This document shows positions 42,824 through 52,780 of a DNA stretch of 64,000 bases, in pieces; the stretch's first letter is position 1, and each line of letters starts with the position of its first letter. The position numbers and the translations under genes were made by a program. Origin of the DNA: Candidatus Desulfobacillus denitrificans (GTDB lineage Bacteria; Pseudomonadota; Gammaproteobacteria; Burkholderiales; Rhodocyclaceae); NCBI GenBank assembly GCA_017347485.1, contig AP021857.1, positions 2,213,390 to 2,277,389 of the forward strand, given 5' to 3'. Under the pieces are notes generated by a model. That model had not been told where the DNA came from and made no database searches. It was given only the letters and a program-made list of their open reading frames with translations.

Positions 42824-45800
42824 CTTCCCTCCTCCTGTGGCGCGATGCCGAAACGACGGTACAGGATCGGCAGGATGACGAGCGTCAGCAGCGTCGCGCT
42901 GACCAGGCCGCCGATGACGACGATGGCCAGCGGCTTCTGGATCTCGGAGCCGGGCCCGCTGGCGAAGAGCAGCGGCACCAGGCCGAAGGCGGCGATGCTC
43001 GCCGTCATCAGCACCGGGCGCAGGCGCCGCTTCGCCCCCTCGACGACGATTTCCGCCAGCGGCATGCCCTGGGCGTGCAGCTGGTTGAAGTAGGTGACCA
43101 TCACCACGCCGTTCAAGACCGCGATGCCGAGCAGGGCGATGAAGCCGACCGAGGCCGGCACCGACAGATATTCGCCGGCCAGCCACATCGCCAGCACGCC
43201 GCCGATCATGGCGAAAGGAATGTTGCTGATGACGAGCAGCGCCTGGCGCAGCGAGCCGAAGGTGGCGAAGAGCAGCAGGAAGATCAGCGCCAGCGCCACC
43301 GGCACCACCACCGCCAGGCGCGCGGCGGCGCGCTGCTGGTTTTCGAACTGGCCGCCCCACGCCGTGCCGTAGCCGCTGGCGAAAGTCAGTTTCTCCGCCA
43401 CGGCGCGCTTCGCCTCGTCGACGAAGCCGACCAGGTCGCGGTCGCGCACGTTGGCCGAGACGACGACCATCTTCGCCGCGTTCTCGTGGTCGATCTTGAC
43501 CGGGCCGTCCACGCGCGCCAGCCGCGCCACGGCGGTCAACGGCACGCTGCGGCCGTCGGCCAGGGTCAGGCTGATGCCGCTGAACCTGGCCGGCGACATG
43601 CGCTCGCGCTCGCCGCCGCGCAGCAGCAGCGGCGTGCGCCGGCCGCCCTCCAGCACGACGCCCAGCACGCGGCCCTCGACTTGGGTGCGCAGCGCGTGCT
43701 GCACCTCGTCGACGCTGAAACCGAGGCGTCCGGCGGCGAGGCGGTCGATCTCGACGCGGTAGTACTGCACGCCCTCGTTCATGGCCGCCAACACGTCCTC
43801 GGCGCCACGAACGGACTTCAGGATGGCCGCCACCTGCTGCGCCAGACCGTTGAGCGTGCCCAGGTCCGGACCGAAGATCTTGACCGCCACGTCGCCGCGC
43901 GCGCCGACGAGCATCTCGGAGACGCGCATCTCGATCGGCTGGGTGAAGCTGTAGGCGACGCCGGGAAAGTCCGCCAGCACCTGGCGCAGTTCGTCCATCA
44001 GCCAGGCCTTGTCCGGCTCGCGCCATTCGTCCTTGGGCTTGAGCACGAGGAAGGTGTCGGTCTGGTTGAGGCCCATCGGATCCAGGCCCAGTTCGTCGGA
44101 GCCGACGCGCGCGACGATGCGCGAGACTTCCGGCACGCGCTCGAGAATGGCCCGCTGGATGCGCAGGTCGGTCGCCACGCTCGCCTCCAAGCTGATCGAG
44201 GGCAGCTTCTCGATGCCGACGATCAGGTCGCCTTCGTCCATGGTCGGCATGAAGGTCTTGCCGACCTGGGTGTAGACGAGGGCGGTCAGGACAAGCGCCG
44301 CCAGCGCGCCGATCGCCACCTGGCGCGTGTGGCGCAGCGCCCATTCCAGCAGCGGCACGTACAGGCGCAAGGCGTGCCGCACCAGCCAGGGCTCGCCGTG
44401 GCCGGCCTCGCGGATCAGGAAGGAGGCGAGCACCGGGATCACCGTCAGCGAAAGCAGGAGCGATCCGGACAGCGCGAAGATGATCGACAGCGCCACCGGG
44501 ACGAACATCTTGCCCTCCAGCCCCTGCAGCGTCACCAGCGGCAGGAAGACGATGACGATGATGATGATGCCGGAGGCCACCGGCAGCGTCACCTCGCGCA
44601 CGGCGCGGTAGATGACATGCAGGCACGGCAGCCGGTTCGCCGCCTTGTCGCGCTCATGCGCCAGGTGCGTGACGATGTTCTCCACCACCACCACCGCCGC
44701 GTCGACCAGCATGCCGAGGGCGATCGCCAGCCCGCCCAGGCTCATCAGGTTGGCCGACATGCCGAAGCGGCGCATCAGGACGAAGGTGGCCAGCGCCGCC
44801 AGCGGGAGGGTCAGCGCCACCACCAGGGCGGCACGCAGGTTGCCGAGGAACAGCACCAGCAGGACGACGACCAGCACGATGGCCTCGGCCAGCGCCAGCG
44901 ACACCGTGCCGACGGCGCGTTCGACCAGGGTGCCGCGGTCGTAGAAGACCTGGGTGGTCACGCCCTCGGGCAGGGTCGGCGCCAGTTCGGCCAGCCTGGC
45001 CTGCACGCCCCTCACCACCTGGCGGGCGTTGGCGCCGCGCAGGCCGAGCACCAGGCCCTGCACGGCCTCGCCCTGCCCGGCCGCGTCGCTGCGCGTGACG
45101 GCGCCGTAGCGCGTCAGGTGGCCCACGCGCACCGTGGCGAGATCGCCCACGCGCACCGGATTCCCCTCGCGGCTGGAGACCACCACCGCGCGCACGTCGT
45201 CGAGATCGCGGATGGCGCCCTCGGCGCGCACCACCAGCGACTCCTCGCCGTCGGACAGGCGGCCGGCGCCGTCGTTGCGGTTGTTCGTCTCCAGCGCGCG
45301 CTGCAAGGCCTCCAGCGTCACGCCGCGCGCCGCCAGCGCGGCGTTGTCCGGCACCACCTCGAAGCTGCGCACCTCGCCGCCGAGGGTATTCACGTCGGCC
45401 ACGCCGGGCAGCGTGCGCAGTGCCGGCCGGATCACCCAGTCGAGCAGGCTGCGCCGCTCCTGCAGGGACAGATCGCCGCCCTCGATGGTGAACATGAACA
45501 TCTCGCCGAGCGGCGTGGTGATCGGCGCCAGGCCGCCGCCGGTACCCTCCGGCAGGTCGCGCACGATGCCGTTGAGGCGCTCGGTCACCTGGCTGCGCGC
45601 CCAGTAGATATCGGTGCCGTCCTCGAAGTCGATGGTGATGTCGGCGATGGCGTATTTCGACACCGAACGCAGGATCTTCTTGTTCGGGATGCCGAGCAGC
45701 TCCAGCTCGATCGGCGTGGTGATGCGCGCTTCGACCTCCTCCGGCGTCATGCCGGGGGCCTTCATGATGATCTTCACCTGGGTCGACGAGACGTCCGGAA

Positions 45801-45915
45801 AGGCGTCGATCGGCAGTCCGTTGAAGGCCACCACGCCGGCGCCGATCAGCGCCAGGGTGGCGATGACCACCAGCAGCCTCTGCGTGAGGCTGAACTCGAC
45901 CAGCCGCTCGAGCAT
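42820..45915 (-). CDS. czcA: Heavy-metal efflux RND pump (CzcA/CusA family)
   Basis: 1031 residues, 12 TM helices with two large periplasmic loops. N-terminus LERLVEFSLTQRLLVVIATL; GLPIDAFPDVSSTQVKI; the TM4 motif GMLVDAAVVVVENIV with the proton-relay Asp; conserved porter motifs throughout. Metal (Zn/Co/Cd/Ni versus Cu/Ag) cannot be fixed. ATG 45915 overlaps the adaptor stop by one base; a GTG at 45918 is an alternative. One 25-bp motif copy inside (43381–43405). Confidence 0.95.
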   Translation of the reverse strand: MLERLVEFSLTQRLLVVIATLALIGAGVVAFNGLPIDAFPDVSSTQVKIIMKAPGMTPEEVEARITTPIELELLGIPNKKILRSVSKYAIADITIDFEDGTDIYWARSQVTERLNGIVRDLPEGTGGGLAPITTPLGEMFMFTIEGGDLSLQERRSLLDWVIRPALRTLPGVADVNTLGGEVRSFEVVPDNAALAARGVTLEALQRALETNNRNDGAGRLSDGEESLVVRAEGAIRDLDDVRAVVVSSREGNPVRVGDLATVRVGHLTRYGAVTRSDAAGQGEAVQGLVLGLRGANARQVVRGVQARLAELAPTLPEGVTTQVFYDRGTLVERAVGTVSLALAEAIVLVVVLLVLFLGNLRAALVVALTLPLAALATFVLMRRFGMSANLMSLGGLAIALGMLVDAAVVVVENIVTHLAHERDKAANRLPCLHVIYRAVREVTLPVASGIIIIVIVFLPLVTLQGLEGKMFVPVALSIIFALSGSLLLSLTVIPVLASFLIREAGHGEPWLVRHALRLYVPLLEWALRHTRQVAIGALAALVLTALVYTQVGKTFMPTMDEGDLIVGIEKLPSISLEASVATDLRIQRAILERVPEVSRIVARVGSDELGLDPMGLNQTDTFLVLKPKDEWREPDKAWLMDELRQVLADFPGVAYSFTQPIEMRVSEMLVGARGDVAVKIFGPDLGTLNGLAQQVAAILKSVRGAEDVLAAMNEGVQYYRVEIDRLAAGRLGFSVDEVQHALRTQVEGRVLGVVLEGGRRTPLLLRGGERERMSPARFSGISLTLADGRSVPLTAVARLARVDGPVKIDHENAAKMVVVSANVRDRDLVGFVDEAKRAVAEKLTFASGYGTAWGGQFENQQRAAARLAVVVPVALALIFLLLFATFGSLRQALLVISNIPFAMIGGVLAMWLAGEYLSVPASVGFIALLGIAVLNGVVMVTYFNQLHAQGMPLAEIVVEGAKRRLRPVLMTASIAAFGLVPLLFASGPGSEIQKPLAIVVIGGLVSATLLTLVILPILYRRFGIAPQEEGR
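43381..43405 (-). repeat. Dispersed 25-bp motif, copy 9 (in czcA)
   Basis: Minus strand: CGCCGT, octet GGCGGAGA, then AACTGACTTTC. Two departures. Sense, encoding K-L-T-F. Confidence 0.72.
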
Positions 45916-47033
45916 CACTCGCCCCCGATGCCCATCAGCGCCGCCTTCAGCGACGAGACGCCGCGCACGGCGATGCGCTCATCGCCCTTGAGGTCGCCGC
46001 GGAGGGTGCTGGACTGCGCGCCCTCGGCAATCAGGCCGACCGGCACGACGCGAAACCCCTGCGCCGTCTGCACGAAGACGAGAACGCGATCCTGCAGGCG
46101 CGCCAGGGCGGCATTGGGCACGCTCCAGAGCAGGCCCGCCCGGTCGTTGCGCACGACGGCGACCACGGTCGCCTCGACGAACTGACCGGGATGCAGGCGT
46201 TCCGTGCCGCGGGTGATCTCGGCGCGCACCAGCACCGTCTGGCTGCCGCCGACGCCATGGCCCACCACCAGCACCTTGCCCGCCGCCTGCTGGGCGGGCA
46301 GCGTCACCTGGTCGCCCTCCGTGACCATGTCCCGCCGGGCGATGGGCAGCTGGATGTCCAGCCAGAGCGGATCGAGCTTCGCCACCTTGAAAATCGGCGA
46401 GGCGGCTTCCAGCCGCTGGCCGGCCGTGGCCAGCTGCTCCAGCACCACGCCATCCACGGGCGAAGCGATGTCTATGGCGCTGCCCAACCCGCTGCCCGAC
46501 TGCAGGCGGGCGATCGCCGCCTCGCTCATGCCCGCCAGGCGCAACACCTGGCGACGTTCGGTGTAGGCGGCGGCCAGCTCGGCATGCTGGCTGCGCGTGG
46601 CGCGGTAGCGGCTCTCGGCGATGATGCCCTCGGCGAACAGCTTCTCGTCGCGCGCCAGGTTGTCCTTCGCCAGGCGCAGCTGGGTGGCCGCCTGCAGGTA
46701 GGCACGCTGCATCTCGACGACGGCCGGCCCTTGCAGGCGCGCCAGCGTCTGCCCCTTCTTCACGTGCTCGCCGGCGGTGGCCAGCATGCGCTCGACCAGC
46801 ACCGGCATCGGCGCGCTCAGCACGTGCAGCTGGTTGTTGGGCACCACCACCTGCGCCGGCAGGCCGGGCAGCTCGCCGGCGCGCTGCGCCGAGAGCGGCG
46901 CCGTCTCGATGCCGAGGGACTTCATCTGGGCGGCCGATACCGGCACCACCTCCGCCGCATGCAGCGGCGGGACAAGCAGCGTGGCGAGCAGGGCGACCAC
47001 TCCGGGTCCGGTTCGGTGAAGTTTCATGGGCAT
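45915..47033 (-). CDS. czcB: RND efflux periplasmic adaptor (CzcB/CusB-like)
   Basis: About 372 residues: signal peptide ending LHAAE, then barrel-sandwich halves and a helical hairpin (VVVPNNQLHVLSAPMPVLVE, GEHVKKGQTLARLQGP, SPVDGVVLEQLATAGQRLE). Start uncertain: ATG 47033 or 47027 puts a short n-region before the hydrophobic core; ATG 47060 would add nine residues. First gene of the czcBA–DUF3240–czcC operon. Confidence 0.9.
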   Translation of the reverse strand: MPMKLHRTGPGVVALLATLLVPPLHAAEVVPVSAAQMKSLGIETAPLSAQRAGELPGLPAQVVVPNNQLHVLSAPMPVLVERMLATAGEHVKKGQTLARLQGPAVVEMQRAYLQAATQLRLAKDNLARDEKLFAEGIIAESRYRATRSQHAELAAAYTERRQVLRLAGMSEAAIARLQSGSGLGSAIDIASPVDGVVLEQLATAGQRLEAASPIFKVAKLDPLWLDIQLPIARRDMVTEGDQVTLPAQQAAGKVLVVGHGVGGSQTVLVRAEITRGTERLHPGQFVEATVVAVVRNDRAGLLWSVPNAALARLQDRVLVFVQTAQGFRVVPVGLIAEGAQSSTLRGDLKGDERIAVRGVSSLKAALMGIGGE

Positions 47034-47204
47034 CGGCGACAGTCGGCGGGCAAACGCCATCACAATTTATCATGGCATTCTCCCTCCGGCGACTTAACGG
47101 AAGCTTAAGGAACGGCCCGAACCAGCCCTTTGGCCCCGCTGCCGGCCCTGATCCGGCAATTGCCATCGCGGGCGCCGCACTTCGGCAGGCCGTTTGCCGC
47201 GCTG

Positions 47205-47229
47205 AAAAGTCAGTCGCTGCGGGACGGCG
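47205..47229 (-). repeat. Dispersed 25-bp motif, copy 10 (intergenic)
   Basis: Minus strand: CGCCGT, octet CCCGCAGC, then GACTGACTTTT, about 88 bases past the homospermidine synthase stop, same direction as both flanking genes. The rest of this 283-bp gap shows nothing recognised. Confidence 0.92.
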
Positions 47230-47316
47230 ATGGGTTTGCAGAATCGGCCCCGGCGGCCAGGGGCGGACAGGCAGGCTTCCGCCCGCCTTCTCTCCGGCAC
47301 TGCCGGCAGCGAGCAT

Positions 47317-48762
47317 TCACTGCCCGCGCCATTGCCGGCTGAGGATGTTCTGCAATTGCCAGGGGTTGTGTGCGTCGAGCTCTTCGGGAAAATACTTGCC
47401 GCGACCGTCGAGCGGTGTCCAGTCGGTAAACTCCCCCACCATGCGGCCCAGATAGGGCCCGGCCACGGCAAGGCACTCCTCGAAATCCAGATCCTCGGGT
47501 TCGACCACGCCCCGTCGCGGGTTGCGGATGGCCCACAGCACGGCGGCGATGGCTCCCGCCGTCACCTGCACGGTCGACGCGTTGGCATAGCCCACGTGAC
47601 GGCGCGCTTCCTCGATCGCCAGCTGCGAGCCGTACCAGTAGGCGTTGCGCTCGTGTCCGGCGAGCAGCACGCCGAGCTCGTCCATGCCCTCGACGATGTC
47701 CGGTCCGAGGCGCCGGCGGGAAGGCTGCATGACCCAGCCCCGCCCTTCCAGTTCCAGCGCGGAGAGCATGGCGTCGTCGCAAGGGTGGTACACGAACATC
47801 ACGCTCGGCCGGTAGGCAAATCCATCGCCCTCGCGAATCGATAGGTAGTCGGCGATCGAGAAGACTTCGTCATGGGTGACGAGCATGCCCTGGAAGCCGC
47901 CGATCGAGGGTGTCCAGCTGCGGGCGAAGCTGCTGGCACCGGGACGTTCCAGGTAGAGGGTGCCCGAGCCGGGGCGATGTTCGCGCGAGCCCTTCGGCCG
48001 CAGCTTCTCCTGCGTGCCGAAGGACAGCTCGGCCGGCTGCATCAGTTCGTCGACGAAACCGTCGATGGACCAGGTGTTGATGAACTCGCCGTGGCGTTTC
48101 GGCCGCTGGCTGGCCTGCGTGTCGCGCTCGGATATCTGGATCGAGGCGACGCCGAGGTCGCGCGCCAGGGCCGCCCACGCTTCGCGCGTAACCGGCCTGG
48201 CCTTGCCGCCGCGGATGACTCGGTCCAGGTCGAGCAGGGCGCGCTTGACGAAGTGGCTGACCAGCCCCGGATTGGCGCCGTGATCGACCACGGCGGTCGG
48301 GGCATCGGGCCCCAACTCGGCCGCAAGCTCGAGGATCATGGCGCGAATGGCGTAATTGGTGCGCTGCTGCAGTTCCAGCATCGGGTTGTCGAAAACGCCC
48401 GGCCACGGCTCTATCGAGGTATCGACATAGAGCGCGTGCCGTTCCGAGCAGAACCGGATCAGATCGATGCTGGAGATGTCGATCGACAGATTCAGCATGA
48501 GGTCGCCTTCGCCAACGAAATCCTTCAGCATCGAGCGGTAGTTGCCTGGCGTCAGGTTGCAATGGATGAATTGCGCGCCACAACGCTGGGCTATCCCGCG
48601 CCCGGACTCGTCGGCGGAGAGTACGGCCAGATGGCCGTAAATGCCCTCGAGGTGCCGGCCAATGAGCGGAAGCACGGCCTGGCCGATGCTGCCGCAGCCG
48701 ATCATGATGAGGCGGCCTTGGAAGTTCGATGGTGCTGAGGTTCTGCTTTCAGGTGATGTCAT
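47317..48762 (-). CDS. hss: Homospermidine synthase
   Basis: 481-residue NAD-dependent enzyme making sym-homospermidine from putrescine, a major polyamine of many Rhodocyclales-type betaproteobacteria. N-terminal Rossmann site MIGCGSIGQAVLPLI, DHGANPGLVSHFVKRAL, and C-terminal GYANASTVQVTAGAIAAVLW match the bacterial Hss group of the saccharopine-dehydrogenase superfamily. Length is normal. Apparently monocistronic. Confidence 0.92.
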   Translation of the reverse strand: MTSPESRTSAPSNFQGRLIMIGCGSIGQAVLPLIGRHLEGIYGHLAVLSADESGRGIAQRCGAQFIHCNLTPGNYRSMLKDFVGEGDLMLNLSIDISSIDLIRFCSERHALYVDTSIEPWPGVFDNPMLELQQRTNYAIRAMILELAAELGPDAPTAVVDHGANPGLVSHFVKRALLDLDRVIRGGKARPVTREAWAALARDLGVASIQISERDTQASQRPKRHGEFINTWSIDGFVDELMQPAELSFGTQEKLRPKGSREHRPGSGTLYLERPGASSFARSWTPSIGGFQGMLVTHDEVFSIADYLSIREGDGFAYRPSVMFVYHPCDDAMLSALELEGRGWVMQPSRRRLGPDIVEGMDELGVLLAGHERNAYWYGSQLAIEEARRHVGYANASTVQVTAGAIAAVLWAIRNPRRGVVEPEDLDFEECLAVAGPYLGRMVGEFTDWTPLDGRGKYFPEELDAHNPWQLQNILSRQWRGQ

Positions 48763-48830
48763 GGCCGGTCCGGATGTTTCTGCTTGACGCCGGACGTGCC
48801 CGACACGGCGCTTTGCCACGGGCCCCGGAC

Positions 48831-49664
48831 TCATCGCAGCGGCACTGCGCCGACGAGGCGGATCTCGCGCGCGGCGCCGGGATAGTCGATGCCGGCCGCC
48901 GCGAGCTTGTCGACGATCGCGCGGTTGATCTCCGCCGCCGCCGGCAGGAAGTCCGGCACCTTGGCCCACGGCTTGACGGCGATGGCGATCGACTTGTCGG
49001 CCAGCGCCGCCACGCCGACGATGGGCGCCGGTTCCGCCAGCACGCGCGGATTGGTCTCCACCACTTCGTTCACCAGCGCCAGCACCCGCTCGAGGTCTTC
49101 GGCGCGGGCGATCGTCACGCCCAGGTCGAGTTGGCGAATCTGGCCGTAGTTGTGCAGGATCTCGCCGACGATCTTGCGGTTCGGCACCACCACGATGGAG
49201 CGGTCAGGGTGGCTCAGCCTGGTGGAAAAAAGATCGACGGCGTGCACCTCGCCCTCGACGCCGACCATGGAGACGTACTCCCCCACCCGGAACGGCCGCG
49301 TGAAGATGATGATGAAGCCCGCCGCCAGGTTGCCGAGCACGCCCTGCATGGCCAGGGCGATGCCGGCGCCCGCCACGCTGAGGCCGGCGATCAGCGGCAA
49401 GAGGTCCACGCCGAGGTTTTGCAGCGCCATGATGAGGAACAGGCCCAGCACCACCAGGCGGGCCAGCCGCACGATCAGCAATCGCACCGGCGGCTCGAGG
49501 CTGAGCTTGGCCAGCCAGTGATCGAGCACCCGCCCGGTCCAGCGGCCGACGTAATGGCCCACGGTGAGGATGAGGATGGCGACGACGGCCTTCGGCCCGA
49601 ACTTGACGGCGAGGTCGACCAGCGTGCTCTGGGCTTGCTCGAGGACGGCGAGTTGATTCGGCAT
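48831..49664 (-). CDS. Small-conductance mechanosensitive channel, MscS family
   Basis: 277 residues with three TM helices; TM3 is the Gly/Ala-rich pore helix (AGAGIALAMQGVLGNLAAGF), followed by the FIIIFTRPFRVGEYV beta domain and a C-terminal alpha/beta vestibule. Opens under membrane tension to release solutes on osmotic downshock. ATG 49664. Confidence 0.94.
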   Translation of the reverse strand: MPNQLAVLEQAQSTLVDLAVKFGPKAVVAILILTVGHYVGRWTGRVLDHWLAKLSLEPPVRLLIVRLARLVVLGLFLIMALQNLGVDLLPLIAGLSVAGAGIALAMQGVLGNLAAGFIIIFTRPFRVGEYVSMVGVEGEVHAVDLFSTRLSHPDRSIVVVPNRKIVGEILHNYGQIRQLDLGVTIARAEDLERVLALVNEVVETNPRVLAEPAPIVGVAALADKSIAIAVKPWAKVPDFLPAAAEINRAIVDKLAAAGIDYPGAAREIRLVGAVPLR

Positions 49665-49814
49665 GGTGCACCTCGCAGGAAGGGTTTGCCGCGGCGAACA
49701 CGGGGCGCGGATGCCGGAAATTATACTCGGCGGACTCCCGGTTACAGGATGGCGGGTTTGCAAGGCAAACACCGGGCCGGCGCCGTCCGGCGGTTGCCGG
49801 GAGGCCGGAATAAT

Positions 49815-49831
49815 GATAGCCAATTACTATC
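49815..49831. promoter_or_regulatory. Candidate OxyR half-site before ahpC
   Basis: GATAG and CTATC seven bases apart (GATAG, CCAATTA, CTATC), matching the ATAG-N7-CTAT half of the OxyR consensus, in an AT-rich stretch 107 bases before ahpC. The second half-site expected one helical turn on is weak. Confidence 0.45.
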
Positions 49832-49937
49832 TGTTGTTTTGTTTAATTCAATTGGATTAATTGTCGTCGCGCCGGCATCATGGCTTCCGTCGCAGACATT
49901 TCGACGCAATCAACCACCCTTAGACAGGAGATAACGC

Positions 49938-50507
49938 ATGAACACGACGCTCATCGGCACCGAGATCCTCCCCTTCAAGGCGACCGCCTTCCACAACGGC
50001 CAGTTCGTCGAGGTCACCGACGCCACGCTCAAGGGCAAGTGGTCGGCGGTGTTCTTCTACCCGGCCGATTTCACCTTCGTCTGCCCGACCGAGCTGGGCG
50101 ACATGGCCGATCTGTACCCCGAGTTCCAGAAGCTCGGCGTCGAGATCTACGCCGTGTCCACCGACACCCACTTCACGCACAAGGCCTGGCACGATACCTC
50201 GGAGACCATCGGCAAGATCAAGTATCCGATGATCGGTGATCCGACCGGCGCCATCACGCGCAACTTCGGCGTGATGATCGAGGCAGCCGGCCTGGCCGAG
50301 CGCGGCACCTTCGTCATGGACCCGCAGGGCAGGATCCAGATCATCGAGATCAACGCCGGCGGCATCGGCCGCGACGCCGCCGAACTGCTGCGCAAGGTGA
50401 AGGCGGCGCAGTACGTCGCCGCCCATCCGGGCGAGGTCTGCCCGGCGAAGTGGAAGGAAGGCGACAAGACGCTGGCGCCCTCGCTCGACCTCGTCGGAAA
50501 AATCTGA
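49938..50507 (+). CDS. ahpC: Alkyl hydroperoxide reductase subunit C (2-Cys peroxiredoxin)
   Basis: 189 residues. Peroxidatic Cys49 in DFTFVCPTE, resolving Cys in GEVCPAKW near the C-terminus. Reduces H2O2 and organic peroxides with AhpF. Clear Shine-Dalgarno GACAGGAG. ahpF follows after a 119-bp gap that can form two stems. Confidence 0.97.
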   Translation: MNTTLIGTEILPFKATAFHNGQFVEVTDATLKGKWSAVFFYPADFTFVCPTELGDMADLYPEFQKLGVEIYAVSTDTHFTHKAWHDTSETIGKIKYPMIGDPTGAITRNFGVMIEAAGLAERGTFVMDPQGRIQIIEINAGGIGRDAAELLRKVKAAQYVAAHPGEVCPAKWKEGDKTLAPSLDLVGKI

Positions 50508-50529
50508 CCGCTGCCCCGGCCCCGCCCTT

Positions 50530-50602
50530 CCCGTCCCGGCGACCCCGGGACGGGAGTGCAGCGGCAAGGCGGGCGGATCACGAATCCACGGCCGCCTTGC
50601 CG
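50530..50602 (+). promoter_or_regulatory. Two stem-loops between ahpC and ahpF
   Basis: Stem 1: CCCGTCCCGG pairs with CCGGGACGGG (50530–50554). Stem 2: CGGCAAGGCGG pairs with CCGCCTTGCCG (50562–50602). No T-tract, so more likely an RNA-stability or partial-attenuation element setting ahpC above ahpF. Confidence 0.6.
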
Positions 50603-50626
50603 GTGCAATCGAACCAGGAGACCTTC

Positions 50627-52225
50627 ATGCTCGACACGAACATCAAGACCCAGCTCGCCGCCTATCTCGAAAAGCTGCGCGAGCCGATCGAACTCGTCGC
50701 CAGCCTCGACGGCAGCGATGCCGCGCGCGAGATGGGCGCGCTGCTGGCCGACATCGCGGCGCTGTCGCCCAGGGTAAGCGTGCGGGAAGACGGCCAGGCC
50801 GAGCGCCGCCCGTCCTTCTCGGTCGGCCGCCCCGGCCAAGCGCACCGCATCCATTTTGCCGGGCTGCCGATGGGCCACGAGTTCACCTCGCTGGTGCTCG
50901 CCCTGCTGCAGGCCGGCGGCCACCCGCCCAAGGTCGACGCGGCGCTGATCGGGCAGATCGAGGGCATCGAAGGCCGCTTCCGCTTCGAGACCTTCATCTC
51001 GCTGTCCTGCCACAACTGCCCGGACGTGGTGCAGGCGCTCAACCTGATGGCGGTGCTCAACCCGGGCGTCGAGGCGACGATGGTCGACGGCGCCCTGTTC
51101 CAGCGGGAGGTCGAGGCGCGCGGCATCATGGCCGTGCCGGCGGTGTTCGTGAACGGCCAGCCCTTCGGCAACGGCCGCATGACGCTCGAGGAGATCGTGG
51201 CGAAGCTGGACACGGACGCCGCGGACAAGGCGGCCGAAGCGCTCGAAGCCAAGGCGCCCTACGACGTGCTGGTGGTCGGCGGCGGCCCGGCCGGCGCGGC
51301 GGCGGCGATCTACGCCGCGCGCAAGGGCATCCGCACCGGCGTGGTGGCCGAGCGCTTCGGCGGCCAGGTGCTCGACACGCTGGCCATCGAGAACTTCATC
51401 TCGGTCAAGCATACCGAAGGCCCGCAGCTTGCCGCCGCGCTGGAGGGCCACGTGCGCGAGTACGGTGTCGACATCATGCCCGCGCAGCGCGCCGAGGCGC
51501 TGCGGCCGGGCGAGGGCCTGCACGAGCTGAAGCTCGCCGGCGGGGCGACGCTCAGGGCGAAGGCGGTGATCCTCGCCACCGGCGCGCGCTGGCGCGAGAT
51601 GAACGTGCCCGGGGAAGCCGAGTACAAGGCGAAGGGCGTCTGCTTCTGCCCGCACTGCGACGGGCCGCTGTTTCGCGGCAAGCGCGTGGCGGTGATCGGC
51701 GGCGGCAACTCGGGCGTCGAGGCGGCCATCGACCTCGCCGGCATCGTCGCCCACGTCACGCTGCTCGAGTTCGACGACAAGCTGCGCGCCGATGCGCTGC
51801 TGCAGGCCAAGCTCGGCAGCCTGCCCAACGTGACGATCATCCAGAGCGCGCAGACCACCGAGGTGCTCGGCGACGGGCGCAAGGTGAGCGGTCTCGCGTA
51901 CACCGACCGCGTCACGGGCGCCTCGCGGCGCCTCGAACTGGAAGGCATCTTCGTGCAGATCGGCCTGCTGCCCAACACCGGCTGGCTGAAGGGCACGGTG
52001 AATCTCAGCCGCTTCGGCGAGATCGAGATCGACGCGCGCGGCCGGACCTCGGTGCCGGGCGTCTTCGCCGCCGGCGACGCGACGACGGTGCCCTACAAGC
52101 AGATCGTCATCGCTCTGGGCGAGGGCGCCAAGGCCAGCCTGTCGGCCTTCGACCACCTGATCCGCAGCCCGTCACTCCCCGCGGGAGAGAAGATGGTGCA
52201 TACTCCAACTGAACCTGTTGCTTGA
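50627..52225 (+). CDS. ahpF: Alkyl hydroperoxide reductase subunit F
   Basis: 532-residue NAD(P)H:AhpC oxidoreductase. N-terminal double thioredoxin fold with CHNC ([12 protein letters not shown]), then a TrxR-like part: FAD site [15 protein letters not shown], redox CPHC in [24 protein letters not shown], and [17 protein letters not shown] 50627 with SD AGGAGA. Dps follows after 11 bp. Confidence 0.97.
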   Translation: MLDTNIKTQLAAYLEKLREPIELVASLDGSDAAREMGALLADIAALSPRVSVREDGQAERRPSFSVGRPGQAHRIHFAGLPMGHEFTSLVLALLQAGGHPPKVDAALIGQIEGIEGRFRFETFISLSCHNCPDVVQALNLMAVLNPGVEATMVDGALFQREVEARGIMAVPAVFVNGQPFGNGRMTLEEIVAKLDTDAADKAAEALEAKAPYDVLVVGGGPAGAAAAIYAARKGIRTGVVAERFGGQVLDTLAIENFISVKHTEGPQLAAALEGHVREYGVDIMPAQRAEALRPGEGLHELKLAGGATLRAKAVILATGARWREMNVPGEAEYKAKGVCFCPHCDGPLFRGKRVAVIGGGNSGVEAAIDLAGIVAHVTLLEFDDKLRADALLQAKLGSLPNVTIIQSAQTTEVLGDGRKVSGLAYTDRVTGASRRLELEGIFVQIGLLPNTGWLKGTVNLSRFGEIEIDARGRTSVPGVFAAGDATTVPYKQIVIALGEGAKASLSAFDHLIRSPSLPAGEKMVHTPTEPVA

Positions 52226-52236
52226 AAGGAGAAATC

Positions 52237-52731
52237 ATGAAAACCAGAAAACAAGCCGCCCCCAGCATCAACATCGGCATTTCCGCCGCCGACCGCGCGA
52301 AGATCGCCAAGGGCCTGTCGCGCCTGCTGGCCGACAGCTACACGCTCTACCTGATGACGCACAACTTCCACTGGAACGTCACCGGGCCGATGTTCAACAC
52401 CCTGCACCTGATGTTCATGACGCAGTACACCGAGCAGTGGAACGCCCTCGACCTGATCGCCGAGCGCATCCGCGCGCTGGGCGTGGCGGCGCCGGGCACC
52501 TACAAGGAGTACGTCAAGCTGGCCTCGATCAAGGAGGTGGACGGCGTGCCCCACGCGATGGACATGGTGCGCCTGCTGGTCAGCGCCCAGGAAGCCACCG
52601 CGCGCACCGCCCGCGAGGTATTCCCGCTGGCCGAGAAGGCCAACGACCAGCCGACCGCCGACCTGCTCACCCAGCGCCTGGAAGTGCACGAGAAGACAGC
52701 CTGGATGCTGCGCAGCCTTCTCGAGGACTGA
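52237..52731 (+). CDS. dps: DNA-protecting ferritin Dps
   Basis: 164-residue mini-ferritin. Ferroxidase residues lie in HNFHWNVTG and [15 protein letters not shown] helix (here [12 protein letters not shown]), with a lysine-rich N-terminal tail (KTRKQAA) for DNA contact. ATG 52237 is supported by AAAGGAGAAA. Coexpression with ahpCF fits iron and peroxide detoxification together. Confidence 0.95.
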   Translation: MKTRKQAAPSINIGISAADRAKIAKGLSRLLADSYTLYLMTHNFHWNVTGPMFNTLHLMFMTQYTEQWNALDLIAERIRALGVAAPGTYKEYVKLASIKEVDGVPHAMDMVRLLVSAQEATARTAREVFPLAEKANDQPTADLLTQRLEVHEKTAWMLRSLLED

Positions 52732-52737
52732 TCGCCC

Positions 52738-52762
52738 GCGGCCGGGCGCCGCGCCCGGCCGC
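52738..52762. terminator. GC-rich hairpin between dps and the ZIP gene
   Basis: GCGGCCGGGCG pairs with CGCCCGGCCGC around CCG. It lies between convergent genes and may block transcription both ways, but no T-tract follows. Confidence 0.55.
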
Positions 52763-52780
52763 AGATTCCGAATCCCTCCT

